Shown in pieces: positions 36,290-44,385 of a DNA stretch of 52,777 nucleotides. The translations under genes were made by a program, and so were the position numbers. The notes beneath the pieces are model-generated. The model was not told the DNA's origin and made no database searches. It worked only from the letters and a program-made list of their open reading frames with translations. Numbering within the stretch: position 1 is the first letter of the stretch; every line of letters begins with the position of its first letter. Origin of the DNA: Vitreoscilla sp. GTDB taxonomy: Bacteria; Pseudomonadota; Gammaproteobacteria; Burkholderiales; Burkholderiaceae_C. The stretch covers positions 1 through 52,777 of the forward strand of contig JADMKA010000057.1 in NCBI GenBank assembly GCA_018780145.1, given 5' to 3'.

Positions 36290-38224
36290 GTGCATCTCGA
36301 ACGAATCAGACCTCAAGCGCGCCGCTCGCCCCGCACCGCCTGGATCGCCGCCGCCGCCGTGGTGGCCGGCCTGGCCGGCTGCCTGGACTGGGACCTGAAC
36401 CGCCCCGAGCCGGCCACGCTGGTGCTGCGCGGCGGCAACGTCCGCACCATGGACGCGAAGGGCACGCTGGCCACCGCCGTGGCCCTGCGCGGCCAGCGCA
36501 TCGTCGCGGTGGGCACCGACGCGCAGATCGCCGAGTACATCGCCACCGGCACCGAGGTCATCGAGCTGGGCGGCCGCACCGTGCTGCCCGGCTTCATCGA
36601 CAGCCACATCCACCCGGCGATGGGTGCCGAGCGCCTGGCGCAGGGCAGCGTCGAGGGCGTGTCGCTGAGCGTCGACGAGATCGTCGGCTATGCGCTGTCG
36701 GATTGCCTGCCCTACGAGCCGCAGCCGGTGCCTGAGGGCAAGTGGATCCAGATCGCCAACGTCAACCCGACCAGCTTCGTCGCCACGGCGGCCGACCTGG
36801 ACCGCATCAGCGCCACCCGGCCGGTGGTCCTGCACGGCATCGACGGCCACACGGCCTGGGTGAACACGGTGGCGCTCGGTCTGGCCGGCATCACGGCCGC
36901 CACGCCCGACCCGGTGGGCGGGCAGATCGAGCGCGACGCCCACGGCCAGCCCACCGGCTTCCTGAAGGATGCGGCGCAGGGCCTGGTGACCGCGTTGATC
37001 CCGCCCTTGGGCCTGGACGAGCGGGTGGCGCTGACGGCGCAGGCGCTGGACCTGATGCGCTCCAAGGGCATCACCTCGGCACAGGACGCCTGGGCCAGCG
37101 ACAGCGCGCTGGAGGTCTACGAGGCCATGGCCGACGCCGGCACGCTGAACCTGCGGGTGCGCGCGTCGCTGATGTCGGACATTGTCGACAGCGAGGGCGA
37201 GTACCAGCGCCTGCTGGGCCTGCGCGCGAAGTACGAGAAGCACCCACTGATCCGCGCCGATTCGGTCAAGCTGTTCTCCGACGGCGTGATCGAGTACCCG
37301 ACGCAGACTGCGGCGATGATCAAGCCCTACCTGGATCTCGATGGCCAGCCCACCGGCAACGTCGGTGGCCGCTATTTCGAGCAGGCCACGCTGAACACCT
37401 ATGTGTCGCGGCTGGACAAGGAGGGTTTCTCGGTCCACGTGCACTCGATCGGCGACTACACCACCCGCGCGGTGCTGGACGCCTTCGCAGTGGCCCGCCA
37501 GGCCAATGGCGTGACCGACAACCGGCACCAGATCTCGCACCTGCAGATCGTCGACCCGGCGGATTTCCCGCGCTTCGCGCAGCTGGGCGTCTACGCCAAC
37601 CTGCAGATGTTCTGGGCCCAGCCGGACGAGTACTCGATCGACGCTGTCGAGCCCTTCATCCTGCCCGAAACGCACCGCACCATGTACGCGGCCGGCAGCC
37701 TGAAGGCGGCCGGCGCCACCCTGGTGGGCGGCAGCGACTGGCCAGTGGACGCGGCGCCGGGCGACCCGATGCCCAACACGCCGATGGCGGCCACGCAGAT
37801 CGCCGCCACCCGGAAGGGCCCGTATGCGGATTCGCCGTACTTCGGCCAGACCCTGCACGCCGAGGAGGTGGTGCCGGTGGCCGACATGCTGGCCGCCTAC
37901 ACGATCAACGCCGCCCGCGCCCTGCGCATGGACGACCGCGTCGGCAGCATCGAGGTCGGCAAGTTGGCCGACCTGGTGGTCCTGGACCAGGATCCGCTGG
38001 GTGTGGACGCTGGCCAGATCATGCAGATCGCCGTCACCCACACCGTCTTCGCCGGTGCGGTGGTCTACGACGCCGCGTCCGCCGAAGCCCGCAACGGCCT
38101 CGCCGCCCGCAGCCGCCGCAGTGCCCAGGTGCTGCAGGCGATCAGCCGCAAACCGCTGACCCAGCGTATCGTGCGCAGCCATGCCACCCATGAGCAGCGG
38201 CACGAGGCTGCCGAGCGCCGATGA
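36290..38224 (+). CDS. Amidohydrolase-3 (YtcJ-like) lipoprotein
   Basis: A 644-residue metal-dependent hydrolase with a signal segment and lipobox LAGC (cysteine near residue 31), so it should be anchored outside the inner membrane, which is uncommon for this family. Motifs: LRGGNVRTMDAKG, LPGFIDSHIHPAMG (H-x-H), LHGIDGHTAWVNT, GFSVHVHSIGDYTTRAVLD, ISHLQIVDPADFPRF, GGSDWPVDAAPGDPM (metal Asp) and the closing strand GKLADLVVLDQDPL. Start GTG at 36290 follows RBS GAAGGAG and a small GGCCCC/GGGGCC hairpin at 36260-36273. Likely cleaves an amide, formamide or cyclic amide; substrate unknown. Confidence 0.88.
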   Translation: MHLERIRPQARRSPRTAWIAAAAVVAGLAGCLDWDLNRPEPATLVLRGGNVRTMDAKGTLATAVALRGQRIVAVGTDAQIAEYIATGTEVIELGGRTVLPGFIDSHIHPAMGAERLAQGSVEGVSLSVDEIVGYALSDCLPYEPQPVPEGKWIQIANVNPTSFVATAADLDRISATRPVVLHGIDGHTAWVNTVALGLAGITAATPDPVGGQIERDAHGQPTGFLKDAAQGLVTALIPPLGLDERVALTAQALDLMRSKGITSAQDAWASDSALEVYEAMADAGTLNLRVRASLMSDIVDSEGEYQRLLGLRAKYEKHPLIRADSVKLFSDGVIEYPTQTAAMIKPYLDLDGQPTGNVGGRYFEQATLNTYVSRLDKEGFSVHVHSIGDYTTRAVLDAFAVARQANGVTDNRHQISHLQIVDPADFPRFAQLGVYANLQMFWAQPDEYSIDAVEPFILPETHRTMYAAGSLKAAGATLVGGSDWPVDAAPGDPMPNTPMAATQIAATRKGPYADSPYFGQTLHAEEVVPVADMLAAYTINAARALRMDDRVGSIEVGKLADLVVLDQDPLGVDAGQIMQIAVTHTVFAGAVVYDAASAEARNGLAARSRRSAQVLQAISRKPLTQRIVRSHATHEQRHEAAERR

Positions 38225-38251
38225 AACTGCTCTGAGATAATCCACCCATCG

Positions 38252-38287
38252 AACCGCTCGCGTGCCCCCGCGAGCGGTTTGTCTTTT
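38252..38287 (+). terminator. Rho-independent terminator after the amidohydrolase
   Basis: Perfect 11-bp stem AACCGCTCGCG / CGCGAGCGGTT with a TGCCCC loop, followed by TGTCTTTT. It separates the amidohydrolase from the next gene and is the clearest intrinsic terminator in the window. Confidence 0.92.
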
Positions 38288-38313
38288 CAACCGGGGCCAT
38301 GTCGAGGACAACC

Positions 38314-39414
38314 ATGCTCAAAAACCTCTGGCGCGCGCTCGCCTGTTCGGCCGCCGCGCTCACGAGCCTTTTCACTCCCGTGCTTCACGCCGCCACGCCG
38401 CTGGCACCGCCGGTGAAGGTGGCTTTCGTCTACGTCAGCCCGGTCGGCCAGGCCGGCTGGACCTACCAGCACGACCAGGGTCGCCTGGCCATGGAGGCCG
38501 AGATGGGGCCGCTGGTCAAGACCACCGTGGTCGAGGCCGTGGCCGAAGGCGCCGATTCAGAGCGCGTGATGCGTGATCTGGCGGCCCAGGGCAACCAGCT
38601 CATCTTCGCCACCAGCTTCGGCTACCTGGAGCCGGCGCTGCGCGTGGCGGCTGAGTTCCCTGGCGCCAAGTTCGAGCATGCCGGCGGCTACAAGACGGCC
38701 GCCAACCTGAACACCTACAACGCTCGCTACTACGAGGCGCGCTACCTGGCCGGCATGATCGCGGGCCACGCCAGCCAGAGCGGCGTTGCCGGCTACGTGG
38801 CCGGCTTCCCGGTGCCCGAGGTGGTGCAGGGCATCAACGCCTTCACGCTGGGCATGCGCTCGGTGAACCCGAAGGCCGAGGTCAAGGTGATCTGGCTGAA
38901 CGCCTGGTTCGACCCGGCGCGCGAGCGCGACGCCGCGCTGACGCTGGTCGGCCAAGGTGCCGACGTGCTGACCAACCACTCCGGCTCGTCGGCCGTGCCG
39001 CAGGTGGCCGAGGAGAAGGGCGTCAAGCTGCTCGCCTACCAGAGCGACATGAGCAAGTTCGCGCCGACCGCGCAGCTGGCCGCCGTCACCCACCACTGGG
39101 GTCCGTATTACTTGCATGCCGTGCGGACCTTGCTGGCCGGCACCTGGAAGCCGCAGCCGGTGTGGGGCGGCATGAAGGACGGCCTGGTGCGCCTGTCCGC
39201 CCTCAGCCCCGCCTTGCCCAAGGCCGCGCGCGATGCCGTGCAGGCGCGCGAGAAGGCCTTGGTGTCCGGCCGCTTCGAGCCCTTTGCCGGCATCCTGGTC
39301 GACAACGCCGGCCAGGTGCGGCAGGGCAAGGGCGCCACGATGAGCGACGCCCAGATCGCCCAGATGGACTGGTTCGTCCAGGGCGTTGTGGGCAGCGTGC
39401 CCAAGGGCCGCTGA
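38314..39414 (+). CDS. Orphan BMP-family substrate-binding protein
   Basis: A 366-residue periplasmic protein with a signal peptide (cleavage likely after LHA, near residue 28) and the BMP fold: VKVAFVYVSPVGQAGWTYQH, FATSFGYLEPALRVA, EHAGGYKTAANLNTY, NHSGSSAVPQVAEEKGVKLL, YQSDMSKFAPTAQLA. It parallels the BMP lipoprotein at 21377 block for block but lacks the lipobox and has no permease or ATPase nearby. RBS-like GAGGA supports the ATG at 38314; an ATG at 38299 is in frame. It may feed the purine ABC importer, act as a sensor, or serve another transporter. Confidence 0.9.
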   Translation: MLKNLWRALACSAAALTSLFTPVLHAATPLAPPVKVAFVYVSPVGQAGWTYQHDQGRLAMEAEMGPLVKTTVVEAVAEGADSERVMRDLAAQGNQLIFATSFGYLEPALRVAAEFPGAKFEHAGGYKTAANLNTYNARYYEARYLAGMIAGHASQSGVAGYVAGFPVPEVVQGINAFTLGMRSVNPKAEVKVIWLNAWFDPARERDAALTLVGQGADVLTNHSGSSAVPQVAEEKGVKLLAYQSDMSKFAPTAQLAAVTHHWGPYYLHAVRTLLAGTWKPQPVWGGMKDGLVRLSALSPALPKAARDAVQAREKALVSGRFEPFAGILVDNAGQVRQGKGATMSDAQIAQMDWFVQGVVGSVPKGR

Positions 39415-39425
39415 CGGGCCGCTGA

Positions 39426-42167
39426 TCAGTGCGTGCGTTGGCTGCGCAGTGAGGTGGCGAGGGCCTGCTCGAAGGGGCGGATCACCCATCCGTTGCCGGG
39501 CAACTTGCCGAGCTCGGCAATGGCCTCGCGCAGCATGGCCTGGCCTTCGGTGGTTCGCCCGGCGAGCACCAGCGCGCGCCCGCGTTCGCCGGCCAGCTTG
39601 GCGGCCCAGCCGGGCGCTGGTGAGGCCTGCTCCAGCGCCTTCGCGTCCAGCCCCTGAAGCAAGGCCAGCGCACGGGCCGGCTCCCCGAGGCTGGTGAGTG
39701 CCTGCGCGCGATGAAAGTCGATGGATTGCACGGTGGGGGCCGTGGCGCCACCGAACTTGCCCACAAACCAGGGCCGGCCGGTCTCCAGTTGCTTCAGGGC
39801 ATCGCCGGGCTGGCCGGCGTACAGCCGGGCCATGGCCAGATTCAGGCCGATCATGCGCGTGGCCTGGTGGTCCGGCCCCACGGACTGGCGCAGCGATTCG
39901 TAGGCCAGCGAGGTCTGCACCTCGGCCTCTGCCAGCCGCTCCGTGGTGGTGTAAAGGTTGGCCAACTCGCTGCGCGCGACGGCCGCCACGTAGTCGTTCG
40001 GGCCCAGCGTCTGGATCAGCAGGTCGCGCGCGGCGATCAACATGGCCTCGGCCTCGTCGTTTTCTCCCAGGGCCACTTGCACGCGGGCCATCTGGATACG
40101 CGCTCGGGCCAGGCTGATTTCGCCGGTTTCGGCCGCGGTGTACGGCGGGTTCAGCACCTCGTTCAGCAGCTTGCGAGCTGGCTCGTAGCGGCCCAGGCGG
40201 AAGAGGTTGTCGGCCACTTCGCGCCGCAAGCTGCCGCGCAGCGCCAGATCGCCGGCGTGGAGCCTGTCTGCCAGCGCGAGCGCCCGTTCGCCGTGCGGCA
40301 CGGCTGCCTCGGCCTGTTGGGTCATCGACAGCAGCGCGAAGCGGGCGCGCTCGGACAGGTAGGCGACCTGACTGGTGCCCTGCAAGTGCTCGGGCCCGGC
40401 ATCCGCCTCGGCCCGCGCGAGCAGGGCTCGCGCATCATCGAAGCGCGAGCGGATCACCAGCACCCGCGCCAGCCCGAACCGGATGCCCAGCAAACGCTCG
40501 TCATTCGCCGGCCACAGGCCTTCTCCGAGTGCCTCGGCCCGCCGCCACTGTGTCTCGGAGGCCTCCAGGGCCGACATGTTCTGGAGGATCTGGGCCAGCT
40601 CCACCCGCACCGAGGCCTCGGTCTCGGGCTGGCCGACGAAGCGCTTCTCGGCCTTGTCGGCGGCACGTTGCACGACCTCGGGCATCGGCACCGGCCGCGT
40701 GCTGCCGGCGCGCGTGATGTCGGCGGACTTCAGCACGTCTTGGGTGAGAAAGGTGTTGATGGCCTGGGCCCGCGCCGTCTGCTGCTCGGCCACGGCGAGC
40801 GCCTGGCGGGCGCGGCTGTACATCCAGGTGCTCACCCCGAGGCCCAGCACCAGGGTGGCCGTCGCGGCCAGCATCCAGGGCCGGCGGGTGCGGCTGCGTT
40901 CCAGCATGCGGGTCGCTTCGGCTGCCTGCTGTGCCCGAGCTTGGGCCTTCTCGCGCTCCTGCAGCCGGGCGTCGAGGTGGCTCAGGCGGTCCACCCAGTC
41001 GGCGACGCTGGCCAGGCGGTCAGCCGGGTTGCCTTGCGTCGCCGCGGCGATGTCCTCGCGCAGCAAGGGGTGCTCGATCTGGGTTTCCCAACCTGGGGCC
41101 ATCGGCCGGCGAAAGTCGCCCGCCAGGCATTGGAACAGCATCAGGCCCAGCGCGTAGAGATCGCTCTGTACCGTGGGTGCGCCACCGGCCAGCACCTCGG
41201 GGGCCAGGTAGAACAAGGTGGCGCTGCCGGAATCGGTGGCCACCTGTTCACTGACTGTCAGGCCCAGCTGGGTGACACCCAGCCGACGCAGGCCATCGAG
41301 ATCCAGCAGGCGGCCGCTGCCGAAATCGATGAGCCGAGTCTGCCAGCCGCCGCCGGGTGCGGCGCTCACCAGCACGTTGGACGGCTTCAGATCCTTGTGC
41401 AGGATACCCACCGAATGGGCGGCCGCCACCGCCCGCGCGATGCCGGCCAGCAGAGCCACCCGCTCGCGACAGCCCAGGCTGGCCAGGCGATCGTCTTCGG
41501 CGGCCCAGCGCGCCAGGTCCGTGCCGCCGTACTCGCACTCCAGCCAGTACGGTGAGTCGGCAAACTGGGCATCGACGATGCGGGCGATGTCGTCGCGTTC
41601 ACCCAGATTGGCCCGCAGCACCCGCTGCAGCGTGAACTCGCGCTTCATCGCCGACAGCCGCTCGCCGCCGGCGCAGAACTTGAACACCCGCGTGTCCCGG
41701 GTGCGCGGCTGCCGGGCCAGCCAGACCTCGCTGTCCGGGTGGCGGCTGAGCTCGGCCTCCAGCACGTAGGTGTCGCGGCCCGGCACGGTCATGCCCGCAG
41801 CCAGCGCCAGGCCGGTGTCGGGCACGTTGGACAACACGGTTCGCTCGACATGGGCGTCCAGCCGGTAGCCGACGCCGGGCACGGTGCGTACGGCCGGGCC
41901 CGCTTCAGGCCCCAGCGCCCTGCGCAACTTGGACACCGCATTCGCCAAGACGTTGTCCGAGATGGCGCCTTCGTCGCGGCCCCAGAGCTGCTCCAGCAAC
42001 TCCTCCTTGGTGACCACCTGGCCCGGCTGGCGGAGCAACTCGGCCAGCACCTCCAGCGGCCGGCGTTCCAGGGCCACGGCATTCCCGTCCAGCTTCAAGC
42101 TCTCGTCGGCTTGCGAGTACTCGGCCGGGCCGAACCGGTAGCGGTACAGCGTGTTGGGCGCCCCCAT
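39426..42167 (-). CDS. Winged-helix / Ser-Thr protein kinase / TPR fusion regulator
   Basis: About 913 residues. N-terminal OmpR/CadC-type winged helix (about 5-105: ALERRPLEVLAELLRQPGQV, DNVLANAVSKLRRALG, VRTVPGVGYRL). Protein kinase domain (about 125-380): HKDLKPSNVL with catalytic Asp259, IDFGSG with Asp281 and LAPEVLAGG; the glycine-rich loop is poor, but RVFKF gives the ATP-binding Lys and the catalytic residues are kept. One membrane helix near 430-450 (WMLAATATLVLGLGVSTWMY), then TPR-like helical repeats (about 500-890) outside the membrane. DNA-binding and kinase parts are thus cytoplasmic and the TPR part probably periplasmic. Divergent from a small secreted protein. Start uncertain (ATG 42221 or a GTG near 42188 also possible). 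Confidence 0.88.
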   Translation of the reverse strand: MGAPNTLYRYRFGPAEYSQADESLKLDGNAVALERRPLEVLAELLRQPGQVVTKEELLEQLWGRDEGAISDNVLANAVSKLRRALGPEAGPAVRTVPGVGYRLDAHVERTVLSNVPDTGLALAAGMTVPGRDTYVLEAELSRHPDSEVWLARQPRTRDTRVFKFCAGGERLSAMKREFTLQRVLRANLGERDDIARIVDAQFADSPYWLECEYGGTDLARWAAEDDRLASLGCRERVALLAGIARAVAAAHSVGILHKDLKPSNVLVSAAPGGGWQTRLIDFGSGRLLDLDGLRRLGVTQLGLTVSEQVATDSGSATLFYLAPEVLAGGAPTVQSDLYALGLMLFQCLAGDFRRPMAPGWETQIEHPLLREDIAAATQGNPADRLASVADWVDRLSHLDARLQEREKAQARAQQAAEATRMLERSRTRRPWMLAATATLVLGLGVSTWMYSRARQALAVAEQQTARAQAINTFLTQDVLKSADITRAGSTRPVPMPEVVQRAADKAEKRFVGQPETEASVRVELAQILQNMSALEASETQWRRAEALGEGLWPANDERLLGIRFGLARVLVIRSRFDDARALLARAEADAGPEHLQGTSQVAYLSERARFALLSMTQQAEAAVPHGERALALADRLHAGDLALRGSLRREVADNLFRLGRYEPARKLLNEVLNPPYTAAETGEISLARARIQMARVQVALGENDEAEAMLIAARDLLIQTLGPNDYVAAVARSELANLYTTTERLAEAEVQTSLAYESLRQSVGPDHQATRMIGLNLAMARLYAGQPGDALKQLETGRPWFVGKFGGATAPTVQSIDFHRAQALTSLGEPARALALLQGLDAKALEQASPAPGWAAKLAGERGRALVLAGRTTEGQAMLREAIAELGKLPGNGWVIRPFEQALATSLRSQRTH

Positions 42168-42269
42168 GCGCTCTTCTGGCACCTTCACCCCCTGAAATGC
42201 GTGCTTCGTGTTTTGCGTCATGTTAGCGAACGCGGGTTCCGAATCGATGACGGGCCCCACGCCAGGGCG

Positions 42270-42288
42270 CGTGAGGGATCCGTGAGGG
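42270..42288. promoter_or_regulatory. Tandem CGTGAGGG direct repeats, 11-bp spacing
   Basis: CGTGAGGG-ATC-CGTGAGGG in the divergent gap between the winged-helix kinase gene and the secreted-protein gene. Direct repeats one helical turn apart are how OmpR/PhoB-type winged helices bind, so this is the likely site of the adjacent regulator. Confidence 0.6.
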
Positions 42289-42381
42289 CCGGGCACGTTT
42301 CGTGATTTGCACCGGAGCGTGGCCGTGCGCACCATGGCGTCGGCCCTCGGGCCCCACCATCACTCAAGGAGTATCAGCACC

Positions 42382-43032
42382 ATGACCAAGACCCTGTTCG
42401 CCGCCGCAGCGCTGGCCACCATCCTGTCCCCTCTGGCCGCACAGGCACAAAGCGCCGAGGTGTTCATCGAGAAGTCCAAGATCGTCGGCGGCGGCGCGGT
42501 GATCCACCTGTATGGCCTGCCGACCAAAGACTCCCTGGGCAAGGCGCGCTACTACGATGCCACCGTGACCTTCACCGCCGATCCCGTCACTGGCAAGCTG
42601 TCCAAGACTGCGGACGTGGTTGCGGTTGGTGCGGCCAAGGTCAAGACCGCCGAGTTCGTACCAGGTGTCTACACCTTCGGGACTTCCACCACCTGCAACC
42701 TGGTGCCATCGGCATTCCAGGGGCGGACCCAGTTCGACCTGCACTGCGGTGATACGGGGACCAACACCTTCACGGCCACCTGGTTCACCGGCCTCATCGC
42801 GGGCCATCCGTACGAAACGGAGTTGACCACCGCCAGCCTGGACACCATTCCCGGCAACAACGAGTACGCCTGGGGCCGGGTCGGTTACGACGGCAACGCG
42901 ACCTGGCTGAACAACTGCTTCAACGACCCCGAACTGTTCTCGGCGCGCCAGGTGGGCGACATCCTGACGCTGGTCAACTACGGCAACAACACGTCGGCCG
43001 ACTGCCAGGCCAGCCTGACCCGCGTGCCCTGA
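42382..43032 (+). CDS. Secreted protein of unknown function with four cysteines
   Basis: A 216-residue protein with a clear signal peptide (MTKTLFAAAALATILSPLAA, cleavage after AQA near residue 22) and RBS AAGGAG. The mature part is Thr/Asn-rich and beta-looking, with four cysteines (TTCNLV, LHCGD, NNCFND, ADCQAS) that could form two disulfides. No family was recognised. Divergent from the winged-helix/kinase/TPR regulator across 214 bp containing the 11-bp-spaced repeats, so regulation by that protein is likely. Possibly a periplasmic or secreted ligand of the TPR domain; this is speculation. Confidence 0.8.
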   Translation: MTKTLFAAAALATILSPLAAQAQSAEVFIEKSKIVGGGAVIHLYGLPTKDSLGKARYYDATVTFTADPVTGKLSKTADVVAVGAAKVKTAEFVPGVYTFGTSTTCNLVPSAFQGRTQFDLHCGDTGTNTFTATWFTGLIAGHPYETELTTASLDTIPGNNEYAWGRVGYDGNATWLNNCFNDPELFSARQVGDILTLVNYGNNTSADCQASLTRVP

Positions 43033-43051
43033 GCCGGGCAATGCCGCGGCA

Positions 43052-43639
43052 CTACCAGTCCGCCGGTTCGGCGAAGCCGGGGTTGGTCAGGGCGGTCAAC
43101 ACGTGGTCGCGCCAGGCGCCGTCGATGAACAGGTAGTCGCGGGCCAGGCCCTCCACCCGGAAACCCAGGCGCCGCAGCACGGCGGCGCTGCGCTGGTTCT
43201 CCGGCCGGTAGGCGGCCTGGAGGCGGTGCAGGTTCACGCGCGGCGAGAACATCTCCTCGATGCTGGCGGCCAGGGCCTCGTGCATCAGGCCCTGGCCCTG
43301 TGCGTGCTGGTCGAGCGCATAGCCGAGCAGCGCGTTGTGGAAGGCGCCGCGCGCCACCTGGCTGAAGTGGACCGAGCCGATCACGTGGCCCGGTCGATCG
43401 ATCGGCGAGAGCCAGTAGCGGAAGGCCGACCCTTCGGAGAAGGCCTTCAGGCCCAGGCGGATGCGCTCGGCCTGGGCGGCGGCGGTGTAGAAGGACTCCG
43501 GGGTCGGCGGATCCCAAGGCGCAAAGTGGTCTCGGTTGCGGGCCTGGAAATCCGCCACCGCATCGGCCAGCGCCTCGCTGCCGGCCTGCAGCAGCAGGCG
43601 CCCGGTGATGATCTCGCGGTGAGCGGGCGTCAGGTCCAT
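43052..43639 (-). CDS. GNAT-family N-acetyltransferase (RimJ-like)
   Basis: A 195-residue GCN5-related acetyltransferase: TGRLLLQAG opening, FRYWLSPIDRPGHVIGSVHFSQV-type strands (about 73-95), acetyl-CoA loop HAQGQGLMHEAL and the C-terminal RPENQRSAAVLRRLGF with LARDYLFIDGAWRDHVL. This pattern fits ribosomal-protein or N-terminal alanine acetyltransferases. It follows the AsnC gene by 13 bp on the same strand. Confidence 0.9.
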   Translation of the reverse strand: MDLTPAHREIITGRLLLQAGSEALADAVADFQARNRDHFAPWDPPTPESFYTAAAQAERIRLGLKAFSEGSAFRYWLSPIDRPGHVIGSVHFSQVARGAFHNALLGYALDQHAQGQGLMHEALAASIEEMFSPRVNLHRLQAAYRPENQRSAAVLRRLGFRVEGLARDYLFIDGAWRDHVLTALTNPGFAEPADW

Positions 43640-43652
43640 GGTTCCGAGGGCG

Positions 43653-44189
43653 TCAGGCGGGGGGCCGCAGATGACCCAGCGGCAGCGCAGCGCTGGCCTT
43701 CACTTCGCCCAGAGAGAAGCTGGTGTGCAGGTCCTTCACGTTGGGCAGCTTGAACAAGGTGTCCATGGTCCATCGGGAGTATGCGTCCAGATCGGTCACC
43801 AGCACCTGCAACTCGAAGGTGCCGGCCCCGCTGATGTAGTGGCAGGCGATCACCTCGGGCAGGCCGCGGATCGCGTCCTCCAGCGTGCGGGTGGCTTCGG
43901 CGTTGTCGCGGTCGGTGTCCACCCGCACGAAGGCCAGCACGCCCAGCCCGATCTTGCGGCGGTCGATCTCGGCGCGGTAGCCGGTGATCACGCCCAGGGT
44001 CTCCAGCCGGCGCACGCGACGCCAGGTGGGTGCGGCGGACAGGCCGATGGCCGCCGCCAGGTCGGCGTTGGACTGCCGCGCGTCGCGCTGCAGGGCCTCC
44101 AGGATGGCGACGTCGAAACGGTCCAGCGTGGTGCCGGCGGGCAGGGTGTCGGGGCTACTGGTTATCCCGGATCTTGCGGGCTTCGGCAA
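43653..44189 (-). CDS. Lrp/AsnC-family transcriptional regulator
   Basis: A 178-residue regulator with an N-terminal HTH (about 22-72: LDRFDVAILEALQRDARQSN, DLAAAIGLSAAPTWRRVRRL) and a C-terminal RAM ligand/oligomerisation domain (VLAFVRVDTD, VIACHYISGAGTFELQVLV). The only in-frame start upstream of the HTH is TTG at 44189; a stop lies six codons further up, so the TTG is preferred. Divergent from the indolepyruvate oxidoreductase gene with a 17-bp palindrome between them; regulation of that gene in response to an amino acid or keto acid is likely. Confidence 0.9.
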   Translation of the reverse strand: MPKPARSGITSSPDTLPAGTTLDRFDVAILEALQRDARQSNADLAAAIGLSAAPTWRRVRRLETLGVITGYRAEIDRRKIGLGVLAFVRVDTDRDNAEATRTLEDAIRGLPEVIACHYISGAGTFELQVLVTDLDAYSRWTMDTLFKLPNVKDLHTSFSLGEVKASAALPLGHLRPPA

Positions 44190-44214
44190 GGTGGATTCTC
44201 GATGTCAAAAGTTG

Positions 44215-44231
44215 GAGCAAGATTCTTGCTC
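44215..44231. promoter_or_regulatory. 17-bp palindrome, candidate Lrp/AsnC site
   Basis: GAGCAAG-ATT-CTTGCTC has perfect 7-bp arms around an ATT centre. It lies 26 bp upstream of the AsnC start and about 155 bp upstream of the oxidoreductase start. Length, symmetry and AT centre fit Lrp-type sites. Confidence 0.65.
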
Positions 44232-44385
44232 AGGGTGGCTCGACAAGGCAATCGAAAGAAAGCACCTGTCGCACGCTTGCTTCTACACTCGGCGCACACT
44301 TTCAACCCGCGCACGCCCCACGGCCACAAGCCGGCACGGCGCTTGCGCCCGGCCCCTCGCCGCCGCCCTCAGGAGCACGCCCGCC

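Noticed and set aside
39403-39424. Tandem GGGCCGCTGA units at the end of the orphan BMP gene
   Set aside because: Only two copies, overlapping the stop codon; most likely a small local duplication with no function.
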